A stretch of DNA of 64,000 nucleotides from Pseudalkalibacillus sp052246725 (GTDB lineage Bacteria > Bacillota > Bacilli > Bacillales > Fictibacillaceae): the NCBI GenBank assembly GCA_052246725.1, contig JBQQCL010000001.1. One strand, written 5' to 3'. This document shows positions 17,441 through 26,816 of the stretch, in pieces. Both the position numbers and the translations under genes were made by a program. Every line of letters starts with the position of its first letter. Within the stretch, counting starts at the first letter, position 1. Under the pieces are notes generated by a model. It ran no database searches, was not told the DNA's origin, and worked only from the letters and a program-made list of their open reading frames with translations.

Positions 17441-18283
17441 TCATGCTAAAAACGCCCGGACAGCAAGCTGGAATCTCTCTTGTTCTTCTAAGAAAGGATA
17501 ATGGTTGCTATACTGGAATCGTAAAAATGTGGAACCTTTCAGTCCTTCATCTATTTCTTCTGAACATTCGATCGGACATTGCACATCGTGTTCACCACAA
17601 ATAATCAACGTAGGAACCTTGATATCCTTCAACTTATCTCTCAAATCAAAATTCGGAAAATCATACTCGCCAAAGTAGTCTAATCGGGATGCCGCCATCT
17701 TTTTAAAAATATCTGCTGAAAAATAACTTTCATACTTTTCTGGTTCATTCAATGAAAGCTTCGTCCGTTCACGTGAAAGCAACTTGCGTTCATCAGGGTG
17801 CAAGCAATTGGATTTCAATCGACTTATCAATTCTTGCATTTTATTAAACTTTGGATGTTCCGAGTTGTAGATACTTCTCTTTTTCGAGGCATAATCACCA
17901 CTCGCTGCACTTCCGACAACAATCAAACGGTCTATTGAATCTGGAAACTCCAATCCGTAAAGGAGACCGAGCATACCGCCAGTTGAGTGGCCTGCGAAAG
18001 CCCACTTTTTAAATCCAAGCGCCTCCTTCACAGCCTCGAGGTCTTTAACCGTCTCAAACATCGAAAGTTCATCGATGTTTTTATACCCAGTTGAACGACC
18101 CGTACCACGCAGGTTCACCAAAATAGCCTGATATCGTGTTGAGAATATATTTGCAAAATGGTCCCCGGTTTCATTGAATTCTGAATAAAGATGGGTGATA
18201 CATACCGGGATTCCATCACCTTTAGTAAAAATTTCAAATGTTCCACGATCCGTTTGAATTAATTGTGTTTTCCATGTACTCAA
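17441..18283 (-). CDS. Alpha/beta hydrolase
   Basis: A 280-residue alpha/beta-hydrolase fold protein. Nucleophile elbow GHSTGGMLG (Ser about residue 97), acid in IICGEHDVQCPI (Asp about 230), and His in YSNHYPFLEEQERF near the C-terminus. The oxyanion region is NLRGTGRS. The cap region and motif order resemble proline iminopeptidase-like hydrolases, but the substrate cannot be read from sequence. Monocistronic, flanked by repeat elements. Confidence 0.85.
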   Translation of the reverse strand: MSTWKTQLIQTDRGTFEIFTKGDGIPVCITHLYSEFNETGDHFANIFSTRYQAILVNLRGTGRSTGYKNIDELSMFETVKDLEAVKEALGFKKWAFAGHSTGGMLGLLYGLEFPDSIDRLIVVGSAASGDYASKKRSIYNSEHPKFNKMQELISRLKSNCLHPDERKLLSRERTKLSLNEPEKYESYFSADIFKKMAASRLDYFGEYDFPNFDLRDKLKDIKVPTLIICGEHDVQCPIECSEEIDEGLKGSTFLRFQYSNHYPFLEEQERFQLAVRAFLA

Positions 18284-18473
18284 CTCATCACTCCCCTAAT
18301 TCAAATGTCCTACTAGGAAGAAATTTCCCTTTTTTGATGATCCAAAACATCTGATTTTAGATCTTCCATGAAATTTCACCCAATCTATTGAACGTATATT
18401 GAAATGCTGTTTTAAGCATAGATTGTTGTTTTGGAGTTTGGAAATATACTCGCTTTCCGCAACAAAATTACAT

Positions 18474-18513
18474 AAAAAACTGGCCTTCCATCATGTAGTA
18501 GGTTAGACCAGTC
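18474..18513 (-). terminator. Terminator of the GNAT/PAP2 pair
   Basis: On the minus strand ACTGG(TCTAACC...) pairs with (...GG)CCAGT and is followed by TTTTTT. A short family A-like remnant (GATTGTTGTTTTGGAG, CTCGCTTTCCGC) lies just before it at 18421-18460. Confidence 0.65.
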
Positions 18514-18526
18514 CCATTCGTTCTAA

Positions 18527-19066
18527 TTAAGTTTTGATTTTCGCATACATCGTCAGATCGATGAAGCCTTTGCCACTATAGGCATAATCCTTCAAAATAC
18601 CTTCTCTTTCAAAGCCTAATTTTTCGATCAAACTTAAGGAAGCATTATTATGAGGGGAGATCAGTGCCCCTACCCGATGGAGGTTCAGTTCGTTGAATCC
18701 ATACTCAGTAATGGCTTCAAGCGCTTCTCTCATATACGCTTGGCCCCAATATTCCGGAGATAGCTCATAACCGATTTCGGCTCTGTAATAGCGGTGGTTC
18801 CAATTATGAAAACCACATGTCCCAATGAGCTTTCCCTCTGATTTCAAGAATATCCCCCAACGGATGACCGTATTATGCTTCAAGCCGACACGGAATTTTT
18901 GAATCAATTCCTGTGCTTCAGAAATATTATCCATCGGATCTGATCCATAATATTTCAAGACCTCTTTATTTGTAAAAAGATCAAATAGAATTCCTGCGTG
19001 TTCGTCTTTAATTTCTTTCAAATGCAATCGATCTGTACTCAATTCCGGAAATGCTTCCATTGTCAT
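18527..19066 (-). CDS. GNAT acetyltransferase (RimJ/RimL-like)
   Basis: A 179-residue acetyltransferase. Motifs: TDRLHLKEIKDEHAGILFDL at the N-terminus, GTCGFHNWNHRYYRAEIGYE, YWGQAYMREALEAI (acetyl-CoA pyrophosphate loop region) and HRVGALISPHNNASLSLIEK. This pattern fits the ribosomal-protein Ser/Ala acetyltransferase group; substrate unknown. The start at 19066 has AAAGGTGA just upstream and overlaps the PAP2 stop by 1 nt (TGATG), so it is translationally coupled. Confidence 0.88.
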   Translation of the reverse strand: MTMEAFPELSTDRLHLKEIKDEHAGILFDLFTNKEVLKYYGSDPMDNISEAQELIQKFRVGLKHNTVIRWGIFLKSEGKLIGTCGFHNWNHRYYRAEIGYELSPEYWGQAYMREALEAITEYGFNELNLHRVGALISPHNNASLSLIEKLGFEREGILKDYAYSGKGFIDLTMYAKIKT

Positions 19067-19758
19067 CAATTCACCTTTCTGTGTCCACCGGATCGATTCA
19101 ATAATGATAGGGCATACATGCAAGCCAAAAGCCAAACTCCCCCTGCTGAAAAACCAGCAATCACATCACTAGGATAGTGGACATGTAAATAGATTCTAGA
19201 AAAACCAATCAGAAAAATCCATAATCCTGCCAACAGGACGATAGGCCAATACGGCTTCCCACTCTTGCGCAAATACTGAATCAATAAATGCGCCATAATC
19301 CCATAAGCAGCGATCGAAACCATCGCATGACCACTCGGAAAGCTGTAGCCGCCTACTTCTACCAGGTGTTCCAATCTTGGTCTTTCCCTTTCAAAGGAAC
19401 CTTTTAGAAACGTATTCATCCCCCACGAGCCAAGAATGGTGATCAGCAGAACAAGCGCCTCCCATTTAAGACTCTTCCTTAAGAGAATAATAAGGACGAT
19501 TATCACCAAAAACACATATGTATACGTATCCCCTGCATGGGTCATGAAAATCATGATATCTGTCAGCCAGGGTGTTTGAAGGTTATAGACAATATTCGAA
19601 ATAAACGTGTCAAATCCCTTCAATTCATTTTCCAGAAGTTCATCGGTTAGTTTGGCGAAAACCCCTAGTAATGCCAAAGCAGCAATAATGCCGATCATCA
19701 GTTCTAGACTGATTTTCTCTAATGCTTTTTTCGTTTTTGTTGTATTCAGATCGATCAT
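19066..19758 (-). CDS. PAP2-family membrane phosphatase
   Basis: A 230-residue integral membrane protein with about six membrane segments and the complete lipid phosphatase signature: KGSFERERPR (about residue 120), YSFPSGHAM (about 140, catalytic His) and SRIYLHVHYPSDV (about 188, second His and Asp). Members dephosphorylate undecaprenyl pyrophosphate, phosphatidylglycerophosphate or similar. The ATG at 19758 follows GGAGGAAAGG; an in-frame GTG lies at 19779. Operon with the GNAT gene. Confidence 0.9.
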   Translation of the reverse strand: MIDLNTTKTKKALEKISLELMIGIIAALALLGVFAKLTDELLENELKGFDTFISNIVYNLQTPWLTDIMIFMTHAGDTYTYVFLVIIVLIILLRKSLKWEALVLLITILGSWGMNTFLKGSFERERPRLEHLVEVGGYSFPSGHAMVSIAAYGIMAHLLIQYLRKSGKPYWPIVLLAGLWIFLIGFSRIYLHVHYPSDVIAGFSAGGVWLLACMYALSLLNRSGGHRKVN

Positions 19759-19950
19759 CCCATCATCCCTTTCCTCCACCCAATTACTTATTTAATTGTA
19801 ATTTTGCATAAGACGCCACATTCTTAAATATTAGTATTTTATCATGAAAATCAATCATGGAAATGAAAACGTAAGGTGCTCTCTAAAATTGTTATTAAAA
19901 CGGATAACAGAAAAAATTTCCATTTTCGGTTTTCAAGAAGGAATTTCAAA

Positions 19951-20406
19951 TTGGCATCAAGAAATAACAACATCACAGAAAAACAAATTCTTGTTCCTAA
20001 CATTTGGGGTGGTTATTTGAAGAGGTTTTTGGAAAAGCCGCGCAAACGTATTTTGAGCAAACCAACTAGAGATGTCGAGTATAAACTTGTGTTCATTGGC
20101 AGCTTGATTGGATTCTTCTCCTCTTGCCTCTATTTCGTATTGTTCGAGTATATCTTCGAATCCGTCCAAGAGATGGATAGTGCGATCATCGGGAGTTTCT
20201 CTGGTGTCCTCGCGTCATTCGCCGCTTATTTTTGCTTGAACCTTGTTGATTATCAAACCCGGAAATTCGCAATCTGTATTGCCATTTGCTCGATTTGGGG
20301 ATTGCTAAGCGTCAGTTATTTCTATACGATACCTGCTCTACTGTTATTATCGTCAACTTTCCTGTGTTTTTGGAGGAAAAACAGGGAAATTCGAATTATA
20401 AAATGA
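19951..20406 (+). CDS. Hypothetical membrane protein, about four TM segments
   Basis: A 151-residue protein I do not recognise. A basic N-terminal region (KRFLEKPRKRILSKPTRDVE) precedes four hydrophobic stretches (from LVFIGSLIGFFSSCLYFVLF onwards) and a short basic tail. I chose the TTG at 19951 because AAGGA lies 8 nt upstream; the upstream GTG at 19876 has no RBS. A family B repeat begins 15 nt after the stop. Confidence 0.6.
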   Translation: MASRNNNITEKQILVPNIWGGYLKRFLEKPRKRILSKPTRDVEYKLVFIGSLIGFFSSCLYFVLFEYIFESVQEMDSAIIGSFSGVLASFAAYFCLNLVDYQTRKFAICIAICSIWGLLSVSYFYTIPALLLLSSTFLCFWRKNREIRIIK

Positions 20407-20420
20407 TATTTTCGAAATCG

Positions 20421-20506
20421 GAAAGAAAACTTGGCAAAGCCCAGCCTTAGTGTTGGCTGAGCCTTAGTTGCGCTGATACTGAAGAAAGTATTTGTACTTT
20501 CTTTTA
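20421..20506 (+). repeat. Family B repeat, copy 3
   Basis: (G)AAAGAAAACTTGGCAAAGCC to TACTTTCTTTTA. Internal GAAAGTA/TACTTTC hairpin retained. Confidence 0.85.
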
Positions 20507-20511
20507 TGTGT

Positions 20512-20541
20512 AAAAAAAGGGGATGACATGATGTCAGCCCC
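20512..20541 (-). terminator. Terminator of the MFS gene
   Basis: On the minus strand GGGGCTGACAT pairs with ATGTCATCCCC, followed by seven T. Confidence 0.9.
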
Positions 20542-20548
20542 ACATGAT

Positions 20549-22147
20549 TTATACGGTTGAACGTTTCTTCTCTTCCACCTGAATGATATTTTCTTCATCC
20601 TCATCTTCCTGATTGGATGTCTTCAACCTCACTTCTTTCAAAAACAATACGAGGATCACTGCCAGAACCATTGTGAAAACGCCGAATAGGAATGCGCCGC
20701 CTAAAGCATCACTTAATGTATTGCGCATTGCACTGATGACCTGATTCAACATGTCCTCCTGTTCAGCCGGCACTTGTTCTTTGAATGTCTGAAGTTGTTC
20801 GGGGTCCATTAGTACTTTTGGGTCGGCTGCTTTTTCCATGCCACTTTGTAATCCTGATTTGGTTGTGGTTGTATCCATCTTAGCGCTCATGATCATATTC
20901 ATAATGGCACCCATTACAGATACACCAATGGTACCTCCGAGCTGTCGGAACAACTGTACAGAAGAGGTTGCGACACCTAGATATTTATAAGCGACCGCAT
21001 TCTGGATTGTAATGTTGAAAATCGGAAAACTGCAGCCCAAACCAAGGCCGATGATCATCAGGCGATAAATTGCATCGATATTGGTACTATCGGTGTTCAA
21101 CGTTGTTAGCGAGAAGATTCCGATTCCCATCATTGTAAGCCCGAAGATAGCCATTTTTTTATATTTACCAGTTTTGGTGATCAATTGACCGACAATCGTA
21201 CTTGATAGGACCATACTGAGCATCATCGACATCATGATGAATCCGGTTTTCGTCGCTGATGTCCCAATCACGCCTTGAATGAAAAATGGCATATACATGA
21301 TTGCCCCGAACATCGCCATTCCAATCAAAAGGCCGATGATATTGGATATCGTAAAGACACTATTGCCGAATAGACTCAATGGCAGGACAGGATTGGTTAC
21401 CTTCCGTTCTGTATATAAAAATGCCAGTAAAGCCACGATGGAGAGCGCAAATAACCCGTTTACCTGGAAGGAACCCCAGGCATACTGGTTGCCAGCCCAT
21501 GAGAATGCAAGCAACATCGGAATAATCGTCGCCGCAAGAAAGACTGATCCGAAATAATCAATTCTTCCATGTTCTTTACGCGGCACACTCGGAAATAATC
21601 GCATGATCAAAATGAACGCGACAAATCCAACAGGGAGGAAGATCCAGAAAATCCATTTCCATGCAAAATGATCGACGATGTAACCGCCGAGCGTTGGACC
21701 GAACACGCTTGAAAGTCCGAAAACTGCGGCCATCAATCCCTGCCAGCGGCCACGCTCACGTGGTGAAAACAAATCACCGATCGAAGCGAAGGCTGTTGAA
21801 AAGATCATCCCGCCGGCTAAACCTTGAAAGCCTCTATAAAGGATGAGTTCCACCATCGTATCGGCTGTTCCACAGAAGAAACTAGCCACAATGAACAAAC
21901 CAAGACCGATCAGTATGAACGGTTTCCGACCATACATATCAGACAATCTTCCTACCAGGATCGCCGTTACGCTTGAGGCCAGCATATAAATCGTAAAGAT
22001 CCAACTAAAATAGTTCATACCACCTAGGTCAGAAACAATGATCGGCAACGCTGTGCCTACGATCGTCTGGTTCAGCGCAGCAAATAACATTGAGGCCAAG
22101 ACCGCTACCATAATCGTTATTTTTTGTTTGATTGGTAAATGTTCCAT
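20549..22147 (-). CDS. yusP: DHA2-family MFS multidrug transporter (YusP-like)
   Basis: A 532-residue transporter with the 14-segment DHA2 layout. Motif A is GRLSDMYGRKPFILIG (about residue 66) and motif C-like GLSSVFGPTLGGYIVD (about 145). A long extracytoplasmic loop near residues 430-480 (VPAEQEDMLNQ) and a charged cytoplasmic tail are typical of the EmrB/QacA group. Proton-driven drug export is expected. It lies downstream of a MarR regulator as in B. subtilis yusO-yusP. Confidence 0.92.
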   Translation of the reverse strand: MEHLPIKQKITIMVAVLASMLFAALNQTIVGTALPIIVSDLGGMNYFSWIFTIYMLASSVTAILVGRLSDMYGRKPFILIGLGLFIVASFFCGTADTMVELILYRGFQGLAGGMIFSTAFASIGDLFSPRERGRWQGLMAAVFGLSSVFGPTLGGYIVDHFAWKWIFWIFLPVGFVAFILIMRLFPSVPRKEHGRIDYFGSVFLAATIIPMLLAFSWAGNQYAWGSFQVNGLFALSIVALLAFLYTERKVTNPVLPLSLFGNSVFTISNIIGLLIGMAMFGAIMYMPFFIQGVIGTSATKTGFIMMSMMLSMVLSSTIVGQLITKTGKYKKMAIFGLTMMGIGIFSLTTLNTDSTNIDAIYRLMIIGLGLGCSFPIFNITIQNAVAYKYLGVATSSVQLFRQLGGTIGVSVMGAIMNMIMSAKMDTTTTKSGLQSGMEKAADPKVLMDPEQLQTFKEQVPAEQEDMLNQVISAMRNTLSDALGGAFLFGVFTMVLAVILVLFLKEVRLKTSNQEDEDEENIIQVEEKKRSTV

Positions 22148-22304
22148 ATTTCGTTTCCCCTAACTTTCATTAGATGAATAGTTCACTTCATGAATTATTG
22201 TCCGAAAAAGAAAACCTGGTGCTTACCCATGTTTTCATAATTTTTGAATACACTATCATATAGGTTATTAAAATTGTATGCCAAAAAATCGTTGTTAGAA
22301 TTTT

Positions 22305-22730
22305 TCAAGAAGACGCCGTTATTTTCGAAAAAAGCTCTACCAGGGTTTTCATTTCATCATCTGATAGGTTCTTGAACTTTTCTTCCATATACGTATGCTT
22401 TTTCTTCTCAAGGAAATTCACGAGCTCCTCCCCTTTGTCGGTAAGACTGAGGTAAATCACTCTACGATCATTTTCGGCTCGTTTCCTTCTGACTAAATCC
22501 CGTTTAACAAGTCGATCCGTGACCGCCGTTATATGACTTGTAGCCACATTGAATTCTTGAGAAAGCATTGAACTCATGACTTCATTCTTTCCCATGATGA
22601 ATTTCAAGTAAGTAAATTCAGTGGATGTACATTCATCACCGAAAAGATTGTTAATTTCTTTCCGGAACATCCGGAATGTCGTACGGAAACTTTTCTCCAG
22701 TTCCCCTATCAATTGCTGTCGATTATCCAT
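22305..22730 (-). CDS. yusO: MarR-family regulator (YusO-like)
   Basis: A 141-residue winged-helix regulator. The DNA-binding core is LSQEFNVATSHITAVTDRLV (about 55-75) and the wing RRKRAENDRRVIYLSLTDKG carries the signature D-x-R. RBS AGGTG is 7 nt before the ATG. Transcribed toward the DHA2 exporter 157 nt away, which it most likely represses together with itself. Confidence 0.92.
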   Translation of the reverse strand: MDNRQQLIGELEKSFRTTFRMFRKEINNLFGDECTSTEFTYLKFIMGKNEVMSSMLSQEFNVATSHITAVTDRLVKRDLVRRKRAENDRRVIYLSLTDKGEELVNFLEKKKHTYMEEKFKNLSDDEMKTLVELFSKITASS

Positions 22731-22912
22731 TAAACTACACCTAACAATCTATACGTTTAGTTAACCTTATTAAGTATATCAAATATAGGCACAAATTTAA
22801 ACTCTCGTAAAATTGTGTATGCATTATTTTGACTATTCATAGCTTCACATTATCAATTCAGAAGAATTTATACTATACTGTATATGGAGTTCTGTTTGAA
22901 AGGAAGAGTCAT

Positions 22913-23335
22913 ATGAATATTGGCTTTTACTTACTGCCGAAAAGTGAAGTGAAATATTTGAATCCTGAGTCGACCATTCGGCAAGCATTAGAAAAGATGT
23001 CTTATCACAAATATACATCTGTCCCGCTTGTTGATGATGAAGGTAAATATTCAGGCACTTTGACAGAAGGAGATCTTCTATGGAAGCTGAAAGAAGATCT
23101 TGATGCAGAAGAGGATTATGATGAAGTACAAAAGATCAAATTGAAAGATGTACCTATGCGAGTCAAAAACATTCCGATTTCCATCAATGCGAATATGGTA
23201 GATCTGATTACACTGGCTACTGATCAGAACTTCATTCCAATTACGGATGACGATGGACATTTCATCGGGATCATCCGGCGCAGGGATATCATCAAGTATT
23301 GTGCAAGTGTGATATGGGAGAAAAACGAAGCATAA
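22913..23335 (+). CDS. Tandem CBS-domain protein
   Basis: A 140-residue stand-alone CBS pair. CBS1 spans about 20-75 (ALEKMSYHKYTSVPLVDDEG, GTLTEGDLLW) and CBS2 about 80-135 (ITDDDGHFIGIIRRRDIIKY). Such proteins sense adenine nucleotides or S-adenosyl compounds and bind partners; the partner is unknown. The ATG at 22913 follows AAAGGAAG. Monocistronic. Confidence 0.88.
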   Translation: MNIGFYLLPKSEVKYLNPESTIRQALEKMSYHKYTSVPLVDDEGKYSGTLTEGDLLWKLKEDLDAEEDYDEVQKIKLKDVPMRVKNIPISINANMVDLITLATDQNFIPITDDDGHFIGIIRRRDIIKYCASVIWEKNEA

Positions 23336-23545
23336 AGAAAAGCGTAATCGCCCGTTCAGCCACGAAGGTCACTGGAAGTCCAACGAAGAGGCTCGAACCA
23401 AACAATGACTTGGTTCTGCTTGGGCTTACGCTTCAGATGGAAATCAATGTGTCGCCGCCACAGGAGGTCTGAAATGATCCAAGTGGTTGGGATGGAGCTA
23501 GACATTACGTCAACGGAACAATCTTTTATACTTTCTTCAAGTGCA
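23336..23545. repeat. Unclassified repeat-like stretch plus family B tail
   Basis: No gene seen. The beginning (AAGCGTAATCGCCCGTTCAG, GAAGGTCACTGGAAGTCCAA) resembles repeats common in Bacillus genomes. The end (CTTTTATACTTTCTTCAAGTGCAA, from 23522 on) is the right end of family B, so it may be a chimera of two elements. Confidence 0.45.
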
Positions 23546-23579
23546 AAACAGGCTGACACAAAAGTGTCAGCCTGTTTTA
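23545..23579. terminator. Bidirectional terminator between CBS and HD-GYP genes
   Basis: AAAACAGGCTGACAC/GTGTCAGCCTGTTTT with a 4 nt loop; A/T runs on both sides. It overlaps the stop of the HD-GYP gene. Confidence 0.92.
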
Positions 23580-24638
23580 TATCCTTTCCCCAGCAAAGTC
23601 TACGATCGATAACGTCGTCACTTTCTGAAGATCAAGATACCCTGAACGTGCTTTGAGAAGCGGTCGTTGTGGTTCTGTAAATGGAATGAAAGCGACGATG
23701 CCTTCTTCACCTGTATTAAGGACGACCCTCTTCCCCACATAAAGCTTCATCAAGTACCGTACAAATTCTTTAACGACTGTTCGGTTTATCTTTCCTGCCT
23801 CAGCTTCTTTACTCAATTGTTCGATGGCTATAAAAGTGGACTTTCCTTTATGGTAACTCCGTTCTGTACAAATCGCATCATAGATATCAGCAATCGATAG
23901 AACTTGAATCAAAAACGGTATTTCATCTGCCGTACGGCCTTCGGGGTAACCTGTCCCATTCAAACGTTCGTGATGGGCCAGTGCGCCGAGCGGGACCATC
24001 TTTTCTAGATGAGGGATGCTACAAAGTAGTTCATATCCGTATGTAGTATGTAATTTGATTGCTTCATATTCTTCATCATTGAGACGTTCTGGTTTTTGTA
24101 CAATTGATTGGTGCACTTTCATCTTTCCGATATCATGGAGGACACCCATTTTACCCAGCAGCAAAATTTCTTCAGAAGGCAAATTCAATACCTTACCGAT
24201 CAAGCTTGCAACCAATCCGACATTCACACTATGACGATACGTTACTTCATCATAATCCTTGACTTCATAAATAAGGGACACAGCCTGTTCTTCATCTTTC
24301 AAAACTTCTTCCAATATAACGGAAAACTGATCAAACATCGTCTTCGTATTCGTGTCCTTCCCTAAAAGCACATCAGAGAAGAATTCCCGGATTCTCATTA
24401 CCGTTTGATTATACAATTCCTGAATATACGTATTGGTAGAGCTAATTAAGTGTTCAGGTGATACCGGATCAACTTTAAAGGCAGATGCACGCTCTCCATC
24501 AAAGTACCAATCATATTTTTTCAACATCTCAATTTGGCCATGTTTCAATAGAGTCCCTTCTTTCAACAGAAGAACCCCTTTTTTTGAATAGATATCCGCT
24601 TTTATTCGCTTTCCTACTTGAAGGCATTTTTGATTCAT
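23577..24638 (-). CDS. HD-GYP-domain phosphodiesterase
   Basis: A 353-residue protein. An N-terminal region (about 1-100) precedes a complete HD-GYP domain: HSVNVGLVASLIG, the HD motif GVLHDIGKMKVHQSIVQKPE (about 170), LAHHERLNGTGYPEG (the HHE.x.GTGYP signature, about 225) and ADIYDAICTERSYH. This class usually hydrolyses c-di-GMP. RBS GGGGGA is 6 nt from the ATG. No partner gene adjoins it. Cytosolic. Confidence 0.92.
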   Translation of the reverse strand: MNQKCLQVGKRIKADIYSKKGVLLLKEGTLLKHGQIEMLKKYDWYFDGERASAFKVDPVSPEHLISSTNTYIQELYNQTVMRIREFFSDVLLGKDTNTKTMFDQFSVILEEVLKDEEQAVSLIYEVKDYDEVTYRHSVNVGLVASLIGKVLNLPSEEILLLGKMGVLHDIGKMKVHQSIVQKPERLNDEEYEAIKLHTTYGYELLCSIPHLEKMVPLGALAHHERLNGTGYPEGRTADEIPFLIQVLSIADIYDAICTERSYHKGKSTFIAIEQLSKEAEAGKINRTVVKEFVRYLMKLYVGKRVVLNTGEEGIVAFIPFTEPQRPLLKARSGYLDLQKVTTLSIVDFAGERI

Positions 24639-24695
24639 TAGACATCCCCCATGTCTAAATCTGTTCTGACCGAGTACATATCAATATTTTCTTTT

Positions 24696-24919
24696 GGTTG
24701 TTTTCTAAAAGATGTTGCTTTTGAGTCATTTTTAGTAACTCACCTTGTGCAAGTTGATTGGAGAGCAAGGTGCGAGACTCCTGCGGGATCAGCGGGACAG
24801 GTGAGACCATTCAATGTCGCAAGGTGACGAGTGGGCTCCCCGCACGCCCCGCGGAAAGCGAGCATCCTGGAGCGGAAATCAACGACTTTCAAGAGCAACA
24901 AAGTTTTTCGAAAACAGTC
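24696..24919 (+). repeat. Family A repeat, copy 3 (empty reference copy)
   Basis: The 224 nt copy that best defines the element. Left end GGTTGTTTTCTAAAAGATGT and right end CAAAGTTTTTCGAAAACAGTC are imperfect inverted repeats over about 30 nt. The junction CAACGACTTTCAAGAGCAAC (24890 on) is uninterrupted, giving the empty-site state for the family B insert seen in other copies. Fills most of the 415 nt gap before the cardiolipin synthase gene. Confidence 0.88.
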
Positions 24920-25053
24920 TTTCTTTTAAATGTTAATTATGTTTTTATTATACAATTAATATCGGTTATCTTCTATCTTCTTTTAACCTCATCGTTTCTA
25001 CACGTATTTTTAAGGGTACTATAAAGAATATTCACTTTGAGAGGAAAGTTTTA

Positions 25054-26556
25054 ATGAAACGTATCAGACAATTTTTTTTATGCCTTATCATGATCATTTG
25101 TGTCGGAATCATCATATCGGCAAAGCAGCCGGCAGACCTTAAACTTATGGCTGGGATCGTTTATCTGAGTATCGCATTATCGGTCTGTTATGTGTTGATG
25201 CTTGAAAACCGTTCTCCATATAAAACCCTCTTATGGATGTATGCGATTCTCTTCATCCCGATCATTGGGTACATTTTTTTCATTTATTCAGGTCAGCTTG
25301 AAGTAAAAGGGCATTTATTCAAGGAAAAACGGTTGGATAACTACAAACAAGCTCAAAAGATGCAGATTGAAAACAAAACCTCTGAAAGATGGACACACCT
25401 GCATGAATCAGAAAGGGAATTCTCCAAACTGATCACTACTCTAAGTGATCAGACCATCAGTTTTCATTCCTATACAGAAGTACTTCGTAATGGTGATGAA
25501 AAATTCCCCCGTTTGTTATCTGAACTGAGGAATGCGAAAGATTACATCCATATGGAATATTATATTTTTCGTTCAGATGAGATCGGAAGACAGATCATAG
25601 ATGTCTTGTGTGAGAAAGCTGCTGATGGAGTTGAAGTCCGCTTCATTTATGACGGGATCGGTAGCCTCAAGATTTCAGATCGTGATGTCTCCCGGATGAA
25701 AGAGGCTGGGGTACAGGTTCATAGCTTCCTTCCGATCAGGAAAGGATTTTTCAATCAAAAATTCAATTTCAGGAACCACCGGAAAATCGTGGTTATCGAT
25801 AATCATATCGGTTTTGTGGGAGGGTTGAATGTAGGGAATGAATATCTGGGAAAAGACGAGAAATTCGGATACTGGCGTGACACCCATCTCATTGTAAAAG
25901 GGGAAGCGTTACGGGATTTGCAACGTGTCTTTCTTCTGGATTGGAGTTATGTCAATGATGAATCGTTATTTGTAGAACGCTATTTGGCGATGGACGCTAG
26001 TGAAGAAAGCGGCGGAGTCCAGGTCGTTCCGAGTGGACCCGACACTTCCCAAGGCGTGATGAGCTATTTATACTACAGCATGATCACTTTTGCGCAACAA
26101 TCTGTATGGATCACAACACCTTATTTCATACCGAGTAAGGAGATTCGTACCGCCCTTCTCATCGCCGCTATTAAGGGAATCGATGTCAGATTGATGGTTC
26201 CTGAGACGAACGATAGCTTTTTAACGCAATATGCAACGCGTTCCTATTTCAGTGAGCTTTTGCGGTATGGGGTTAAAATTTATTTGTATCAGAAGGGATT
26301 CCACCATCAAAAAACGATCATCGTCGATGGGAATTATGCTACTCTTGGAACAGCGAACGTAGACTTACGTAGCTTCCATCTTAATTTTGAAGTCAATGTG
26401 TTCATGTTCCGCACCCCGACAATTGAAACACTCGTTTCACAGTATGAAGAGGATCTTAATGACAGTTTGGAAGTGAATATGGAAACCCATAAAAAACGGG
26501 GGCTGTTCCTCAGGACGAAAGAATCTTTCAGTAGATTGTTTTCTCCGGTTCTTTAA
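25054..26556 (+). CDS. cls: Cardiolipin synthase
   Basis: A 500-residue membrane enzyme that makes cardiolipin from two phosphatidylglycerols. Two N-terminal membrane segments (about 8-28 and 40-75) precede two phospholipase D motifs: NHRKIVVIDNHIGFVGGLN (about 240) and HHQKTIIVDGNYATLGTAN (about 418), each H-x-K-x4-D. Length and layout match bacterial ClsA. RBS GAGAGGAAAG. Followed by its own terminator. Confidence 0.95.
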   Translation: MKRIRQFFLCLIMIICVGIIISAKQPADLKLMAGIVYLSIALSVCYVLMLENRSPYKTLLWMYAILFIPIIGYIFFIYSGQLEVKGHLFKEKRLDNYKQAQKMQIENKTSERWTHLHESEREFSKLITTLSDQTISFHSYTEVLRNGDEKFPRLLSELRNAKDYIHMEYYIFRSDEIGRQIIDVLCEKAADGVEVRFIYDGIGSLKISDRDVSRMKEAGVQVHSFLPIRKGFFNQKFNFRNHRKIVVIDNHIGFVGGLNVGNEYLGKDEKFGYWRDTHLIVKGEALRDLQRVFLLDWSYVNDESLFVERYLAMDASEESGGVQVVPSGPDTSQGVMSYLYYSMITFAQQSVWITTPYFIPSKEIRTALLIAAIKGIDVRLMVPETNDSFLTQYATRSYFSELLRYGVKIYLYQKGFHHQKTIIVDGNYATLGTANVDLRSFHLNFEVNVFMFRTPTIETLVSQYEEDLNDSLEVNMETHKKRGLFLRTKESFSRLFSPVL

Positions 26557-26562
26557 ATATCA

Positions 26563-26589
26563 GGCTGACTTTAGGGTCGGTCTTTTTTT
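26563..26589 (+). terminator. Terminator of cls
   Basis: GGCTGAC pairs with GTCGGTC (G-U pairs allowed) around TTTAGG, followed by seven T. Confidence 0.75.
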
Positions 26590-26816
26590 GTGTATTGATT
26601 TATTATGGCGTTAGTGTCGGGAATGAGCGTGTCCAGAATTGAGCTGTTTTGGGACACCAGAAAGAGAATTCCGCCGTCCTCTGTCCCAATCAACGCTGTA
26701 TTTGTACAAAAGCTAAGCCTCCTTCGAGACAAGAAGGTAATAGAGAGTAAAACCGTTTATTATGAAAAAATCCATTCCGTACATACTAATCGAAAGACGA
26801 TTGTATTGGAGGATAT

